A stretch of 64,000 bases of DNA from Batkoa obscura. Its lineage: Eukaryota > Entomophthoromycota > Entomophthoromycetes > Entomophthorales > Batkoaceae. The DNA is taken from contig JASVEC010000003.1 in assembly GCA_030770535.1 (NCBI GenBank), forward strand, positions 62,001 to 126,000, given 5' to 3'. Made by a program: the position numbers and the translations under genes. A model generated the notes under the pieces. That model saw only the letters and a program-made list of their open reading frames with translations. It ran no database searches and was not told where the DNA came from. Below are positions 17,288 to 30,973 of the stretch, one piece after another (positions within the stretch are counted from its first letter, which is position 1; the number at the start of each line of letters is the position of its first letter).

Positions 17288-18994
17288 ATGGACAACCTCA
17301 ATGAAAGTAAAAATTTACCAAGTATTAGTTTGGACGTTAGTGCCTTAGATAATCGAACAGAACAACTTAAGAAAGCTCAACAAAAATTATCCTCCAATTC
17401 AAACCCTAATGCCACTCATAGAAGACATCGTAACTCATTATCAAGCTATCCAGTATTTCAAAGTAACTATCATTTAACTAAATCAAGTATTTAACTAATT
17501 GTTTAGGTGATTCTTCTTATGATCAAGAGGTTTATAATACTACTTCAAGTTCAATTCAAAGAGAGCTTTCGAATCAAGACTTCAAAGAACCTGTTAAAGC
17601 TGTTGAAAAATGGGCTAATCAATTAAATTCATCTCAACTCTTGACTTTATCATGTGTGTTATTTAAACGATTAGATGCCTCTCAAATTAATATAATTCAG
17701 AATTTGTTAAAACAATGTCATAAAGAACCAGCTTTTTTCTTTGGTGTTTTAACAAAAGCAGTTAATGACGGTAAAATCATTATTTTTATTTAATGATATA
17801 CTTATAACTTTTAAAAGAGCCTAAAAATGGCGATGAGGAAGATGACTCTATTTCAAAATTAATGTCAGCTTTAACAATAGCAGAAGCAACAAAAAAGAAA
17901 ACTTCTGGAAACCCATATAGAAAATCATTACCAGTAACTTTTGATCTCAATATGAGTAAACCACGTTATGAGCCATTTTCAATGGATATACCAGAGGATA
18001 CTGCTCAAAGTTCACCTTATTACGGTTCACGTACGCCAACATTTAATGAAGAAACCTTTAGTGGTTTACCAAAACATGATTGGCTTACATCTCAAACTAG
18101 AAATTTAACTACTATATCACCAGAAATGCCTAATAGAATTCGACCTAAATCCATGTTTGAACCAGGGCTTTTAAATGTTTCATGGAATGATGAAGAGGAT
18201 ATTACAATGAATCGTATGAGTAAAATGCAAAATGAAGTTAATTTATGGAATGCACCTATATCTCCAAGTTTTCTTAAGAATCAAAATAATTATAACCTTA
18301 ATCATTTTAATGAGTCACGAAGAACACACAATGCACTTTCTATAAATATACAACCGTAAGAAACTAATTTTTATAATAGTAAGATGAAACTAATATTTTT
18401 AGCGATAATTATATCCCAACTACTACTTATTCTGCTGGTATTCCACCTAGAAATATGTACCATCAAACTATGCCAAATACCCCAAACCCGTCAATGCTAA
18501 ATGCTAATTCCGGGTCATTTTCACCATCCAATTGGATAGGATTCAAGGATAAAAGTAAACGAAAAAGTCAAGGAGAAAATGAAGCATTTGCACAAAATGC
18601 ACGCAATATGTTTTCCAATATCCCCAATACATTTCGTAAACATCTTATGAAGCCACATAACAAAGTTGATTTTGATCTTTTACAAGGTAAATAATAATAT
18701 TATTATATTATAAATTGATTTTTAAATAATTTCAGATATACCTGCTTGGTTACGCTCCCTTCGATTACATAAATATACTGAAGCTTTTGACGGTATGGTT
18801 TGGCAAGATATTATCAAACTTACGGATGAAGAATTAAGTGAAAAAGGGATATCAGCATTAGGAGCAAGAAGGAAAATGTTAAAACATTTTGAATTAGTTA
18901 AACAAGAGCTTCAAAATAAGGTAAATATTTATTAATATTGTTTCTATTACTAACTAATTTCTAATCTATATTAATATAGAACAAAGTCAAATGA
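17288..18994 (+). CDS. VTS1: VTS1/Smaug-type SAM-domain RNA-binding protein
   Basis: Six exons run from the ATG at 17288 to the TGA at 18992-18994. A low-complexity N-terminus is followed by an alpha-helical block ([20 protein letters not shown]), a long Ser/Asn/Pro-rich middle, and a C-terminal SAM domain (about 18737-18900). The SAM contains [20 protein letters not shown] and [16 protein letters not shown], which match the RNA-binding SAM of yeast Vts1 and animal Smaug, including the GARRK loop. This family binds stem-loops with a CNGG-type loop and triggers deadenylation and decay of target mRNAs in the cytoplasm. The last exon adds only NKVK. Confidence 0.93.
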
Positions 18995-19704
18995 ATTATA
19001 GAAGATGGGTAATAATTTTTTCCAACAATTACTTTTTTTTTTTGCTAGTTCTGTGAACTTTGCTTTTTATATTAAAATTATAACTTTTGTGCCATTAATT
19101 TATCAAAAGTTTTGCTAATTTCATATTAAAATTAATCAATCATTCAAGTACCCTTTTTTTACTTTTTTTATAACAATTACTCGCCCTTCATATGAGATTT
19201 CGATGTTTGTATTAGTATTAGTTGCTCATGTATTATTAAAATAAATAAATGCTTTTTAATTGTTAGTATTTGATTTTAAGTTTTAATTGATAGTTTAGTA
19301 TGATTTTTATATATGATTATAAAAAATATAGAATTCAATAGATAAATTATTTTATTTTGAATAGTCATTAAGAAATACAAAGTATACATAAAAAAGTAAA
19401 TTAAATGTAGAAAGGAATTTGAGATACACTTTTAATGTTTATCTTTAAAACTACTTCTTTTATATCTCCTTAAATTCAATTTATTCGTTTTAATTATGTT
19501 AATAAAAAATAGGATAAATCACTTATATTTATTCAATGATTTTGATGTAAATTTATTATCCCCTTTTTTTTAAAACATTATTCATATTGTATTAAATTAA
19601 GTTTCAAAAAAAATATTTCAAAATTTAATTTTCACTAAATTATAATCAAAATAAGTTCATTTACAAAACTACGATCTTTACAAACTATTAAAAATACACT
19701 GAAA
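18995..19704. other. Intergenic stretch, no gene seen
   Basis: AT-rich with many T runs. Nothing recognisable in either strand. Confidence 0.5.
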
Positions 19705-21084
19705 ATGGCTAAAATAAAAATGATAGGTAACACATAGATAATAAAATCGAAGCCATAACTCAACTTTGATATTTTTACATAGATATTGGTGTCAACTTAA
19801 CCGACCCAATGTTTCAAGGTATTTATCGTGATAAAAAATATCATGAAGGTAAATTAAATCCCCTTCTCTTCACCACATAAAACCTTTAACTTCATTTTAG
19901 CCGATATTGATAGCGTATTACAACGTGCACAAGGTGTGGGGGTTGAAAAAATTATAGTGACAGGAACGAATTTAGTAGAAAGTCAATCGGCATTAGAATA
20001 TGTACGTTCTTATCAACAATGTAATTTATATTCTACAGTTGGGGTCCATCCCACCCGTTGTACCGATTTTGAATCAGTGAATCCCGATTATTATGAATTA
20101 CAATTAAAAAAATTAATTTTGGAAAATAAAGATAAAGTGGTAGCTATTGGGGAGTGTGGGTTAGGTAAGTGAGTTTTAATAATGTAAGTATAAAAGTTGA
20201 TGGTTATTTTATTAGATTATGCTCGATTGCAATTTTGTCCAAGGGAAGTACAAAGAAAGTAAATATTATTAAATTAATATTTATTTAGTTTTTAATATTT
20301 ATTTATTATTATCTTATAGATATTTTGAACGTCAATTAATAATGGCTAAAGAAATTGGGTTACCTTTATTTTTTCATAATCGAGATACAAAAGGGGAGTT
20401 TTTACAAATGGTTACGGAACATCGAGATAAATTTAGTACTGGGGTTGTTCATTCTTATGATGGTACTTTAGAAGAAGCTTTGGCTTTAATTCAATTAGGT
20501 TTATATATTGGTATTAATGGATGGTAATTATTTATTTTTATTAATATATAATGTTATATTAATATTAATATTAATATTAATATTATTATTCTTTTATTGT
20601 TTAGTTCCTTAAAAACAGATGCTAATATACAAGTAGTCTCCAAAATTCCATTAAATAAAATTATGATTGAAACAGGTAAATTCTAGTATAATAGAAATCT
20701 ATTTATCAGATATTAATAATAATAAATTGATTTCTTCAGATGCTCCTTGGTGTGAAATCCGTGGAACAAGTCCAAGTTATCCCATCTTATTAAAATCAAT
20801 AATGGAAAATCCAACACATCAACCAAGTACACCTTATTCTATTCATAAAAAAGAAAAATTTGTTAAAGGATCTCAAGTTAAATTTCGTAATGAACCTTGT
20901 TGTGTTTAGTAAGTTGATATTCTATCTTTGAATATTTCTTTATAAATTATTAATAATTGATTTTTTTAGTTATATTTTACATATTTTGTCCCAATTGCAT
21001 CATACCCCCATAGAGCAGGTGGCTGAAATTATTTATAATACAACTGAAGACATTTTCTTTAAAAGTAATTTAAATTTAAAATAA
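19705..21084 (+). CDS. TatD-family metal-dependent DNase
   Basis: Eight short exons give about 300 residues. MAKIKMI joins to DIGVNLTDPMFQG, the start typical of TatD proper (E. coli TatD begins similarly). All metal-site motifs are present: GECGLDYARL (Glu), FFHNRD (His), VHSYDG (His) and ETDAPWCEI (Asp, split by an intron). RGTSPSYPILLKS and the C-terminal TTEDIFF block complete the TIM-barrel pattern. TatD enzymes are Mg-dependent 3'-5' exonucleases acting on DNA. The yeast homologue is implicated in DNA degradation during apoptosis-like death. It is convergent with the eIF3g gene. Confidence 0.95.
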
Positions 21085-21433
21085 AATTTAGAATTGTTGA
21101 GAATAGAATTTAGTATAATATAATTTCAATTATTTAAAATAATTTTCAGCTTAATTTTTTAAAGTAATAATACACCTATCTTTAATTAAAAATAAGAGTT
21201 TGAATTTATTAAACGATTATTCAACTAAAATTTCATTGAAAATTGATCATAAATGTTTGATTAAAAATGATACTACATCTTAAATTTATATATATTATTA
21301 AAATAATGATAAAATTTCATTGATATTTATTAACTTTGGAATCCAATAGTCTTAAATTTCATCTATTTATTTATTAGAAGGTCTATAAAAAATACTATCA
21401 ATATTTTTTATCAAAACTTATACAAAAAAACAC
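21085..21433. terminator. Convergent 3' ends of TatD and eIF3g
   Basis: About 350 AT-rich bases between two stop codons facing each other. AATAAA-like words are present, and presumably both polyadenylation sites lie here. No gene. Confidence 0.4.
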
Positions 21434-22681
21434 TTACTGAGACCAATCCACTCTTAAAATAAGATTATCATAACCATGACCATCCAAAGCAGCACGTGCT
21501 TTTTCAGCATCTGATTTATCATAATAAGAAACAAATGCGAATCCTTTACAACGACCAGTTTCATGATCTTTAGCAAGATAAACACGTTGAATATTTCCAA
21601 ATTTACGGAATAGTTCATTAACATCTCCTTCTCTTGTATCTTCAGATAAATTTGTAACTCTAAGAGAAGCAGAATCATCTAAAGTTGAAAAAAACGAGTA
21701 ATTAATATTCAGTTTGGTTATGATTGCATACAATAATACAACTTACCTCTTTTATCACGAAGAGATTCACCCACTGGAGCATCCCCACCACTACGACGTA
21801 AATGAGGTGCCATGTATCTATTACCTGATGGAGTATCACCTATTAATTAAAAAAAAGGGGTTAATAAAAGCCCAAAACAAATAATAAAAATTTCTATTAT
21901 ATTGTTTTCTTTTCAACTTACCAGTTTTAGATTCGGCGGCTTTGGAAGCAACCGTTAACTCATCCATTGGTTGAAGGGTATCTTTATATGGACATTTACT
22001 AGTAAAATGATCGCCTTTACAAATACGACATAAAATTTTTTTGCCTTTTAATTGTTCTTTTTGTTTGCTATCATCATCTTCTTCATTGAAATTCTAAATT
22101 AATTGATATTGAAATTTGTTAATAGAAATAAAATTAAAAAAATTACTTGATTCATGGATAATTTTAAAAATATTTGTTCTCCTACACTAGTCGTTTGTAA
22201 ATTGGGGCCTGGGGCACTACCCTTTTCATCACCAAACTTTTCCCACTTCTAATTAGTTATGATCAAGTGTTAATATTCCCTTTTTTTATTATAAATAAAT
22301 AAATAAATAAATTTACTTTTCTTTGTGCTACCGCTTTATTAACTTGTTCTTTTTTTAATGTTAACTTGATTTTTCTAGTGACCTAAATTAGGATTAATTA
22401 TTTTTTTTTTAAATCTTATTTTTAGTTATTATATACTTTAATTTTTTTTCCATCATCACTATCTTTATATTCAATAAATACTTTTAACCCATTTTCATCT
22501 GTATAAGATTTAGGTGCATAACGATCTAATTTGTATAATAATTAAAAATAACTCCTTTTTTTTAAAAGTTATTTGTTAACTACCTAATTCTTCACCAACT
22601 TCATCCGCCCAGTTTGTACTACTTAAAGTGTTAATTTCATTCTTTTTAATTTTATTTATTTTACCTTAATTCAGCTGCCAT
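21434..22681 (-). CDS. TIF35: Translation initiation factor eIF3 subunit g
   Basis: Exons joined from the ATG at 22681 begin [19 protein letters not shown], followed by the eIF3g-specific N-terminal domain with a Cys-rich knuckle ([17 protein letters not shown]). A linker ([15 protein letters not shown]) and a C-terminal RRM follow. The RRM has RNP2 (LRVTNLS) and RNP1 (CKGFAFVSY) and ends LILRVDWSQ. Length (about 290) and order match eIF3g. The subunit binds eIF3i and b, supports scanning, and is found in cytoplasmic 43S complexes. Eight exons lie in 1.25 kb, so introns take almost a third of the gene. Confidence 0.96.
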
Positions 22682-22803
22682 ACTTTTTTACTTTTATTGT
22701 GATGAAAAACAAACTATTAATATTGGATAATAAGATTGACTTAAATTATATAATCTCCCATAATTAATTTTAATCCATTAAATGACAAAATCTGTAAACA
22801 GTG

Positions 22804-24664
22804 ATGGAATTTGATCAAATACCAATCTTTAAAAAATCGTAAGAAATTCAAAATTTCTACTTTTGCATTGAAATAATGAACTATCATCCTCCAAGAAATA
22901 TAGTAATTGATGGAAAAACATATTTTTCTAAAGAGTTATTAAACTCAAGGTAATTTTATATTTTATATTTTATATTTTATATTTTCATAATTTGTTATAC
23001 TCATTTATTTATTAGACTTTTTTTAAATATATATCAACAATTGTTAATTAAAGATAAACTGGAACCTGAAAGTTTAAAAGAAGAAATTATTAAGAATTTA
23101 GATCAATTATCATTAGGAATTGAAATTTATAATCAAAATATAGATGGTTCATTTTCAAATAATATAACAACTATTGAAATCAATAATATTATCTATGATG
23201 TATCTGAAGGGGAAAGGATATTAGTTCAAGAGATATCAAGCTATTTTAAATTAGAAACTAAACTTTGTTTTCAATTATTTAAATGTTTTTTAGGTTCTAG
23301 ATATTTTAAAGTAGAATGGGATCACTTATTTTTTTATTCCAAAATCAATAATAATAGAAAACAATCATTTAGTATTGCAACTGAATTTCAATCCTTAATG
23401 AATGCTTTTACTCAATTTTATTTTGAAGAGAGATTATTAAGTTATAATATATTAATAGAAATACTCAAAGCCAATTTAAATGAAAAAGATTCTTTTAATT
23501 CTTATGCAATGTTAATTTATAAACAGTTATTACCAGATGAAGCAAGTACAAAAAAATTAGTTCGAAGATTATTAAAACAAATCAATAATAATTTATGGAA
23601 TATAAAAATGGAATTAATTAATGAAATTCAATTACAAACTTTATTAGAATATAAAGTTATATTAGAAGTAGTATTTTTAATTATTGAAAATTCACAACAT
23701 TCTAAATGGTTTATTAATTTATTTCGTGGTTGGTATATTCAATCAAATCGTCCCTTTTCAACTATTCAATTATTCAATAAATTCAAGAATGAATTTAATA
23801 ATATAAAAACATTAGAATTAGCTATTTTAATTCAAATTCTTCAATTAAATAAATTAGTTCATGATGATATTGTTGAACTTAGTGATCCTATTTTTCAATC
23901 TAATGAATTAGCTGAGTTATTAAAAGCATTTAATGATATTCCAATTAAGAATTTGAATTCACCTGTATTGATGATTATTTCTATCTTTGGTAATCTTCAT
24001 AAAACTCAATTTTTAGATATTAATAATGAAGTAAGTAAATTAATTAATTGTAATATTAATAATTCAAAATCAGTTATTAATAATGAAAGTGTAATATTTT
24101 ATCAATATTATTATAATTTAGCTATTGAAAATGAATTTTTAGAGAAATTCAATTCAATTATGACTTCACCCATACTTAATCCCAATTCTATGTTAGCTAC
24201 ATTATTAAAAAAAACAATTCAACCCTTTTTACTTTCAATTTGTAATATTTATCCACATTTTATTTCCAATTATATAAATGATTATTCTAAAATGATTTCA
24301 AGATTATTTTATAATGAAATTGAATTATGTGATTTGTATTGGAAACAAGAATTTAATTATAAATCTCAACGCTTTTTTTTGGATTATTTTAAACGATTCT
24401 TTCCAACTTATTATAAACCCTTTTTAATTGTACTCAATTCCTTAATAGGTCCTTCTAAATATTCAGCTAATTCAATGGCTTATTATTTGGCCAAATTAGA
24501 TGTTGCTTGTATTCCATTTACACCTGAGTTATTAGATTCTACTTATCAATATTTATCTGATAATTATACTATTATTGAAACTAAACAAAATATTAGATTA
24601 TCAATTAATACAAAAAATCAAATAATTTTACCTAAATATTGTCGTGGGATTATTACAACAAAAG

Positions 24665-24738
<74 letters not shown>

Positions 24739-26613
24739 TGTTTAATTCATTGGTCATTAAATTATTCAGGTTGGTCTTATTTATTAGAATTTTTAAATGA
24801 AATTGGAATTAATTTCAATATTAATAATAATAATTCAACTGCTTTTGAGGATTTGATAGTACCAACATTAGGCTTAATTAAGCATATTACTACTTATTAT
24901 CCAAATAATTTTATCCAATTAGCTAATTCATTTTTAGAGGAAAATCAAAAAGAATATAATATAATATTTATTTTACAAAGTTATTTTTTAATTTATCAAA
25001 GATTTAAAGAAGATGAGAGTAAAGCAGTAATTGTTTTCAATAATATGTTAGATTTAATGAATCAATTGTTTTGTTATTATTCAAAAGATATTATCAATTT
25101 TATAATTGATAGAAAGGATTATTTTAATTATAATATCAATCAATTTAATAATATAAATAATAATAATATAAATCAATTTAATAATATAAATAATAATATT
25201 AATATTGATATTACTATTAGTTATTTAGAATTATTAAGTCAAATTCTATCTTATTTTATTCATGATATTTTACTTTCAGAATGTTTTAATAAGAAATCAA
25301 ACAATATTAATAATGATAATTATTTACAATTGAAATACAATATAAAACAATTTATTTATCCAATATTATCTACTTTATTATCAGATTTATTTTTAAACTT
25401 TTCAAATGAATATAATTATAATCCAAATTCATTTTATTCAATTATATCCAAATGTTTTAAACTTTATGAGATTATCTTTGACTTTGGTACTAATTTATAT
25501 AGAATCGAATTTAATGAATTATTAGATCATATTAGATTACAATTTTATAATAACAAAATTAATATTAGTTATTTAAAATTAATTATTCGTAATATTGAAT
25601 TAGTTATTGAAAAGAAAGAAGAATTTACTCTTAAAGGACAATATCAATATAGTTTAATTATGGAATCTAATTTAAAAGATAGTTTACAATTATTATATAA
25701 AATATTAATGAATAGAAATCATATGAAATTGAAATTTGGTGCTGAAATTGACGATATTTTTATGGAATTATTTACTCATTTAAATGTTAATCTTAATGAT
25801 TTAATATCAAATTTATTATTAGTTTTAATCAATTCATCCAATCTAAATATTTATGATATTACAACTAAAGTATTAATTGAAATATTTATATTATTAAATG
25901 AATTTCATGTAGAATTTAATATTACAACAATACTTTTATTAAATTTAGATAACTTAATTCAACGTATTTATTCTATATTAACTTCTAATATTATTAATTT
26001 AAATATTCAAAATCAAACATATAATTTATTATTTAATTTAGCAATTATTAATAATGATTTATTTTATAAATTATTTATTGGTGATTCAAATCAATCAAAT
26101 ATTAATCGTAATATTATTAATGATGAACCAAAAAAATATTCAATAATTAATTCTATTCAAAAAATCATAAATAAATTAAATAATTCAATGCAAAATCAAC
26201 AAAATCAATTAAATCTATTTTTAAGATTTTTAAATAATATTTGGTTTAATAGAAAACAATATCAAAAAGAAATTCAATTATTATTAAATAATAACGATAT
26301 TTGGACATTTTTATTAAAGGTTATTAATTTATTACAAAAAGAGAATAATAATAGTTTATCAATTTCTAGTTATTCATATTGTTATTCAATTGTTATTAAT
26401 GAACTCAAATATTTTAATGAATTGAATTTATTTAATAATTTTAATAATAATTCAACATTATTAAAACTTATTAAACAATTAATAATATTTGAACAATTTG
26501 ATAAGATATTAAAAGATATATTATTATTCTATGAAAAGAGTAATACTTTTTTATTATTGGAACAACAGTTTTTAAAATTAAATTTACCATTAAATTTAAT
26601 TAAAGTATTTTCA

Positions 26614-26656
<43 letters not shown>

Positions 26657-28749
26657 TGAAATTTACGTATGATATTCAAGCTATTAAAAATATATTAATA
26701 AATCAACAATTGATTGAAATAGATGAAATTAATTTAATTATTAATAATATTAAAATAATTAATGAGGAACATTTAGATAATTATTTAAATCAAAATTTAA
26801 TTAAAAATTTTAATCAATTTATTAAAATTATTATGAATAATAATAATAAATATTTTAATTCAATTGAAAAATTAAATTTAATTCAAAAATTAATTCAAAA
26901 ATCAAAATTAGTAATTAATCAAATTAATCAATTAAATAATAATTTTAATGAATTTAGTTTTATTAACTTATCTTTATTAATATTAAATTTATTAAATGGA
27001 TTAAATACAATCAATAATTTAGAATCTAACGATATTAATCTTATTTTTATAGAAATATTTCAATTAATTCAATTAAATTTAATATGGCGAAATCAAGGAA
27101 ATTTCAAAAATAATGAAGAAATTGAATTAATATTATTAAGTACTAAAAATTGGTATCAATGTATTATAATATTAAGTAATTATATTAAAGTAAATGGAAA
27201 ACAATTAATGAATCAAAATTTATTATCTGAAATATTTTTCAATTTAATAATTACTTTATTTTCAGATTATTTAAAATTATCAAAGATTCAAGAAAATAAG
27301 TTGGAAATTGAAAATTTCAATTTTATTAAAGGTAATTTAATAGAAGCTTTAACTTCTTTATTTTCAATAGCTTATACACAAGATTGGTTATCAAATTCAA
27401 TATTATTATTAAATAATTATCAAATTATCAATAATTATCAACAATTTAATTCCAACTCTGAATTAACATTTTATAATATAAAATATCAATTTAGTATTAA
27501 TAATTCAATGAAAGAAGCAAGTGAATTAATATTAATTACTTTATGTAATGATTTTTTTAATTATTTAACTAAAAATGAAAATGAATTAAGATTATTTGCA
27601 TATCAATTATTAAATTTGATTATTAAAATAATTCAATATTTTAATATATTTGAATTTTATACAAAGATCCAATTTATTGAACGATTTGAAGCAACAAATA
27701 TAATGAAATTTCAAAGAGATAATTTGGAAGATTTAGAAATTAATAGTATTAATACTATGATTTTATGTATTTATTTAACTATTGTTAGTGAACTTTATTT
27801 TAAAGATTTAATTGAAGAAAAGAAATTTAAATTGATTTTAAATAAGTGTAGAAATAATTTATTAAAAGAAAATTATACTTTTGAGACTAAAGTAACGAAA
27901 TTGAATATTATTCAAATTTATTGTTTAAATTTATTGGTTGATGGATATAGTTTATTGATTTTAAAAGGACAAATGAAGAGAGAAGGAGGATTAAAGAATA
28001 ATGAAAATGAAAATGAAAGTGAAAATGAAAATGAAAATATATTATCATTAGAATATAGTTATTTATGTAGTATAATTAATTCATTAATAAAATGGATAAT
28101 AAATGATAATATGAAAGAAGAATCTCAAAGTAATTTATTAGAAGTTTCTTTAATTCAAAATTATGATATGAGATTAATAAATTGTTCAGAAAATAAAATG
28201 AAAGAGTTTTTATTATTTAATATACTATTGGAAAGTTTGAAAGTAGTGGAGACTCATGCTAAAATTTATGGTTATGGTTATAGTAATTATCAAGAAAATC
28301 AATTTAAAAGTTGGAAATTTCAAAAGGAAGAAATGACAATTAATAATAATAATAATAATAATAAATCAATATTAAATTATTATTTATTATTAGATTTAAT
28401 AATAGTATTAAATAAAACAATAACAATTCAATTTAATCAAAATAATATCAACTTAAATCAACAACAAGAAGATATTACACAATTCAATTCCAGTCAAAAG
28501 TTGATTTATAATCAAATTAATATCATCAATATAATTAATAAAATTATTATTAAAGAATATCAAAATTATATGAAATTAATGAAAAATCAAGAAGATTATG
28601 AAGCGTTTATTTTAATTAAAAAAATGCAAAAAGAAATGGAAATGGTCAATGAAATTATTAATACAACATTTAATAGATTAAGAGAAAATTATCAAGGACC
28701 AAAAGAAGTATTAAAATTGGTATTAGAAACTTTGGAACAATTAAAATAA
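22804..28749 (+). CDS. NUP188: Large scaffold nucleoporin, NUP188-like
   Basis: One huge exon (from about 23005) codes for about 1,900 residues. Two short 5' exons are likely. The start at 22804 (MEFDQIPIFKK) uses an intron at 22839-22895 with a GTAAGA donor, and the next intron lies between about 22950 and 23018. Without the first intron, an ATG at 22876 (MNYHPPRN) also reads in frame. The protein is a helical repeat solenoid with no enzyme motif. The segment from IELCDLYWKQEF through PTYYKPFLIVLNSLIGPSKY recalls the conserved N-terminal region of Nup188, and the size (about 1,930) fits that inner-ring nucleoporin. Two AAT-coded poly-Asn tracts (24664-24738 and 26617-26655) are insertions in loops. 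Nup205/Nup192 is the main alternative. Confidence 0.72.
24664..24738 (+). repeat. AAT microsatellite coding poly-Asn in NUP188
   Basis: About 25 AAT/ATA-phase triplets in a row, read as Asn. A second, shorter tract lies at about 26617-26655. Similar tracts in VMA12-like and other genes indicate a genome-wide tolerance for such runs. Confidence 0.95.
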
Positions 28750-29520
28750 GTGAATCGGATGATAAAGAAGATAAGAATTAAATTTTAAATATGAAATTAA
28801 AGCTATTGAGTTTTATTTTTTTTTAATATTTTTAATTTATTTTGTAGTTGATTTATTAGTTGATATTAAATTTCTATTAAAAGATTAAATTTATTGACAC
28901 AAGTTAATAACTCATTAATACAAAACAAAGAATAAATAGAATTGAAATAAATAGATTTGGATGATTAAGAGATTTTATTAAATTCAATAAAAATATTAAT
29001 AAAAAAGTGTTTTAAATGTTATTGAAATAATAATATAAATTCAAAGTACCAAATATCAAACTATTTTTATAAGTATTTTTAAACTAGTATAATTTTTCTT
29101 TAAAAAAAGAAAATAAGACAAGGATATTAATAAATATAGTTGAAAATAATATGATTTTTATTTGTTTTAATTCCTGCATTAATTATATTAAAAATATTGG
29201 TTTATATGGGAAAGTTTATTACTTTTTAATATAAAAGTTAAATAAATATAAAACCACCTTTAACTGTAACCCTATATTAACCTAGTTTAATCTTGTTTAA
29301 TTATTGTATTTTAAAAACTATAAATTCTAACTTTAACTATTTTTAACTTAAACTTTTAATTTTAATTTTAATTTTAATTTTAATTTTAATAATAATAATA
29401 GAAATTTTATTTATTAAATTAAAATAAATCAAAGCAAATCAAAGTTATTAAATTTATTACTTTTTAATTAATTAATTAATTTACTATAAAATATCATTTT
29501 ATCAGCTTTATAATTATCTA
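28750..29520. other. Gene-free AT-rich stretch with TTTTAA repeats
   Basis: Follows the NUP188 stop. It includes a short tandem TTTTAAT-type repeat at about 29354-29392 and a TTAA run near 29466. No gene seen. Confidence 0.6.
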
Positions 29521-29626
29521 TATGGGGATGTATTTTTGTGTTTAACAATTTTACTAACAATTTTTCTGCTCAAATAACGCTTAAAAGATAGAAAAAGTAA
29601 TAAAGCCAAAAAAAACACCCTCATAT
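29521..29626 (+). mobile_element. MITE copy, plus a clipped second end to 29650
   Basis: TATGGGGATGTATTTTTG at the left and ACACCCTCATATA at the right, with the usual internal TTTTACTAACAATTTTTCTGC. Right after it, at 29624-29650, a fresh left end (ATATGGCGATGTATTTTTTT) starts but breaks off after GTTTAC. This is the remnant of a second copy inserted into the TA end. Confidence 0.75.
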
Positions 29627-29788
29627 ATGGCGATGTATTTTTTTGTTTACAAAACTAGTTTCAATCTTGTAATTAATTTAACTGTAATTTATATAGTACA
29701 ATCAATTCAGAGTTTTTTATTTCAATGTCTATATTTAGCAATCACAATAAGGAATTATAACTATTATTATGTTTTTTATATACAGTCA

Positions 29789-30973
29789 CTGTGAAAGTTG
29801 GTACTCAATGGTAGGAGTCAAAAGCAGTTCTAGCTTAATTAACTGACTGTAAGTCGAAAGGTCTTAGTTTATGTAACTAAGATAGACTTAAATTAATAGG
29901 AATATTACGCAATAAGCTGTGGACTATGTAAAATAAATAGAATAGAAAATGCTACTGTAAAATCTACGCAAAATACTATAAGACTTAGTGGCTTTATTAA
30001 AGGTACGATATCAGGGAATAATTCAATTAAAAAACCTCGAGTTGTTATGTTGAAGAATCTCTGTTATACTCCAACTGGGTGGCTATATATAGGGAACATG
30101 ATAACAGTTATTCCTTATTATGGTTGCCAAGTATGGACATTAAAACGTGGACGATAAGTTATTCATGGTTAGATGGTAGAAATTCTCACAGCAAATCTAT
30201 ATAAGAAACTTTGGATTGATTATATCACATAAATCACGGTCAAATTAAATACAAGGCTACAGCTAGTTTTGTAAACAAGTTAAGTGATTATTATGTGATA
30301 ATCAATTATAGAGCTAATGAAGCAATATTTCACACCACCTAATTAAAATATAGAATATTTTCTTTAACATAATAATTCAAGGCCTTCTAATTAAATTATT
30401 TCCTGATATTGTATTTTTAATAAAGTTGTTAAATTTTATAGTATTTTATATAAATTTTACAGTTATATTTTATAAAAATAACTAAAAATTTAAAAGTTTT
30501 AATATTTAATGAAATATTGCTTTATCAGCTCTCGGATTGATTATAACATAATCAATCATTTAAGTTGTTTGTTCTCAAGTTCAAGCACAATCAAGTCAGA
30601 GTCCCTTATTTTGATTTGTTACAAGAATTTCTAACTTTATACTGCAAACGATAATATCCTCTCGTTTTGATATCCATACTTGTTGGAGTATAAAAGAGAT
30701 TCTTCAACATGATAACTCAAAGCTTTTTAACTGAATTGCTCCCTGATAACGTACCATTAATAAAGCCACCAAGTCTTTCTGACAATATCTTACGTAGATT
30801 TTACGGTAGTATCTTCTATTCTATTTATTTTACATAGTCCATAGCTTATTGCGTAATATTCCTATTAATTTAAGTCTATCTTAGTTACATAAACTAAGAC
30901 CTTTCGACTTACAGTCAGTTAATTAAGCTAGAACTGCTTTTGACTCCTACCATTGAGTACCAACTTTCACAGT
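29789..30973. repeat. Composite palindromic element, copy 1 (class unresolved)
   Basis: Two related units of roughly 450-550 bases in opposite orientation face each other across a centre of about 180 bases. Outer ends read CTGTGAAAGTTGG at the left and CCAACTTTCACAG at the right, and the outer 190 bases of the arms are nearly identical. Inner ends of both units read like AATATTTCAC, so each unit has short TGTGAAA/TTTCACA ends of its own. The inner parts of the two arms differ (type A left, type B right), as in the second copy at 62298-63434. The centre holds a degraded extra piece of the same family. It could be a foldback DNA element, paired SINE-like units or paired solo LTRs. No coding capacity. 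Confidence 0.75.

Noticed and set aside
29789-30973. Reading the composite element as a complete retroelement
   Set aside because: No coding sequence lies between the two units, only about 180 bases. They are also inverted, not direct, so they are not the two ends of one LTR element.
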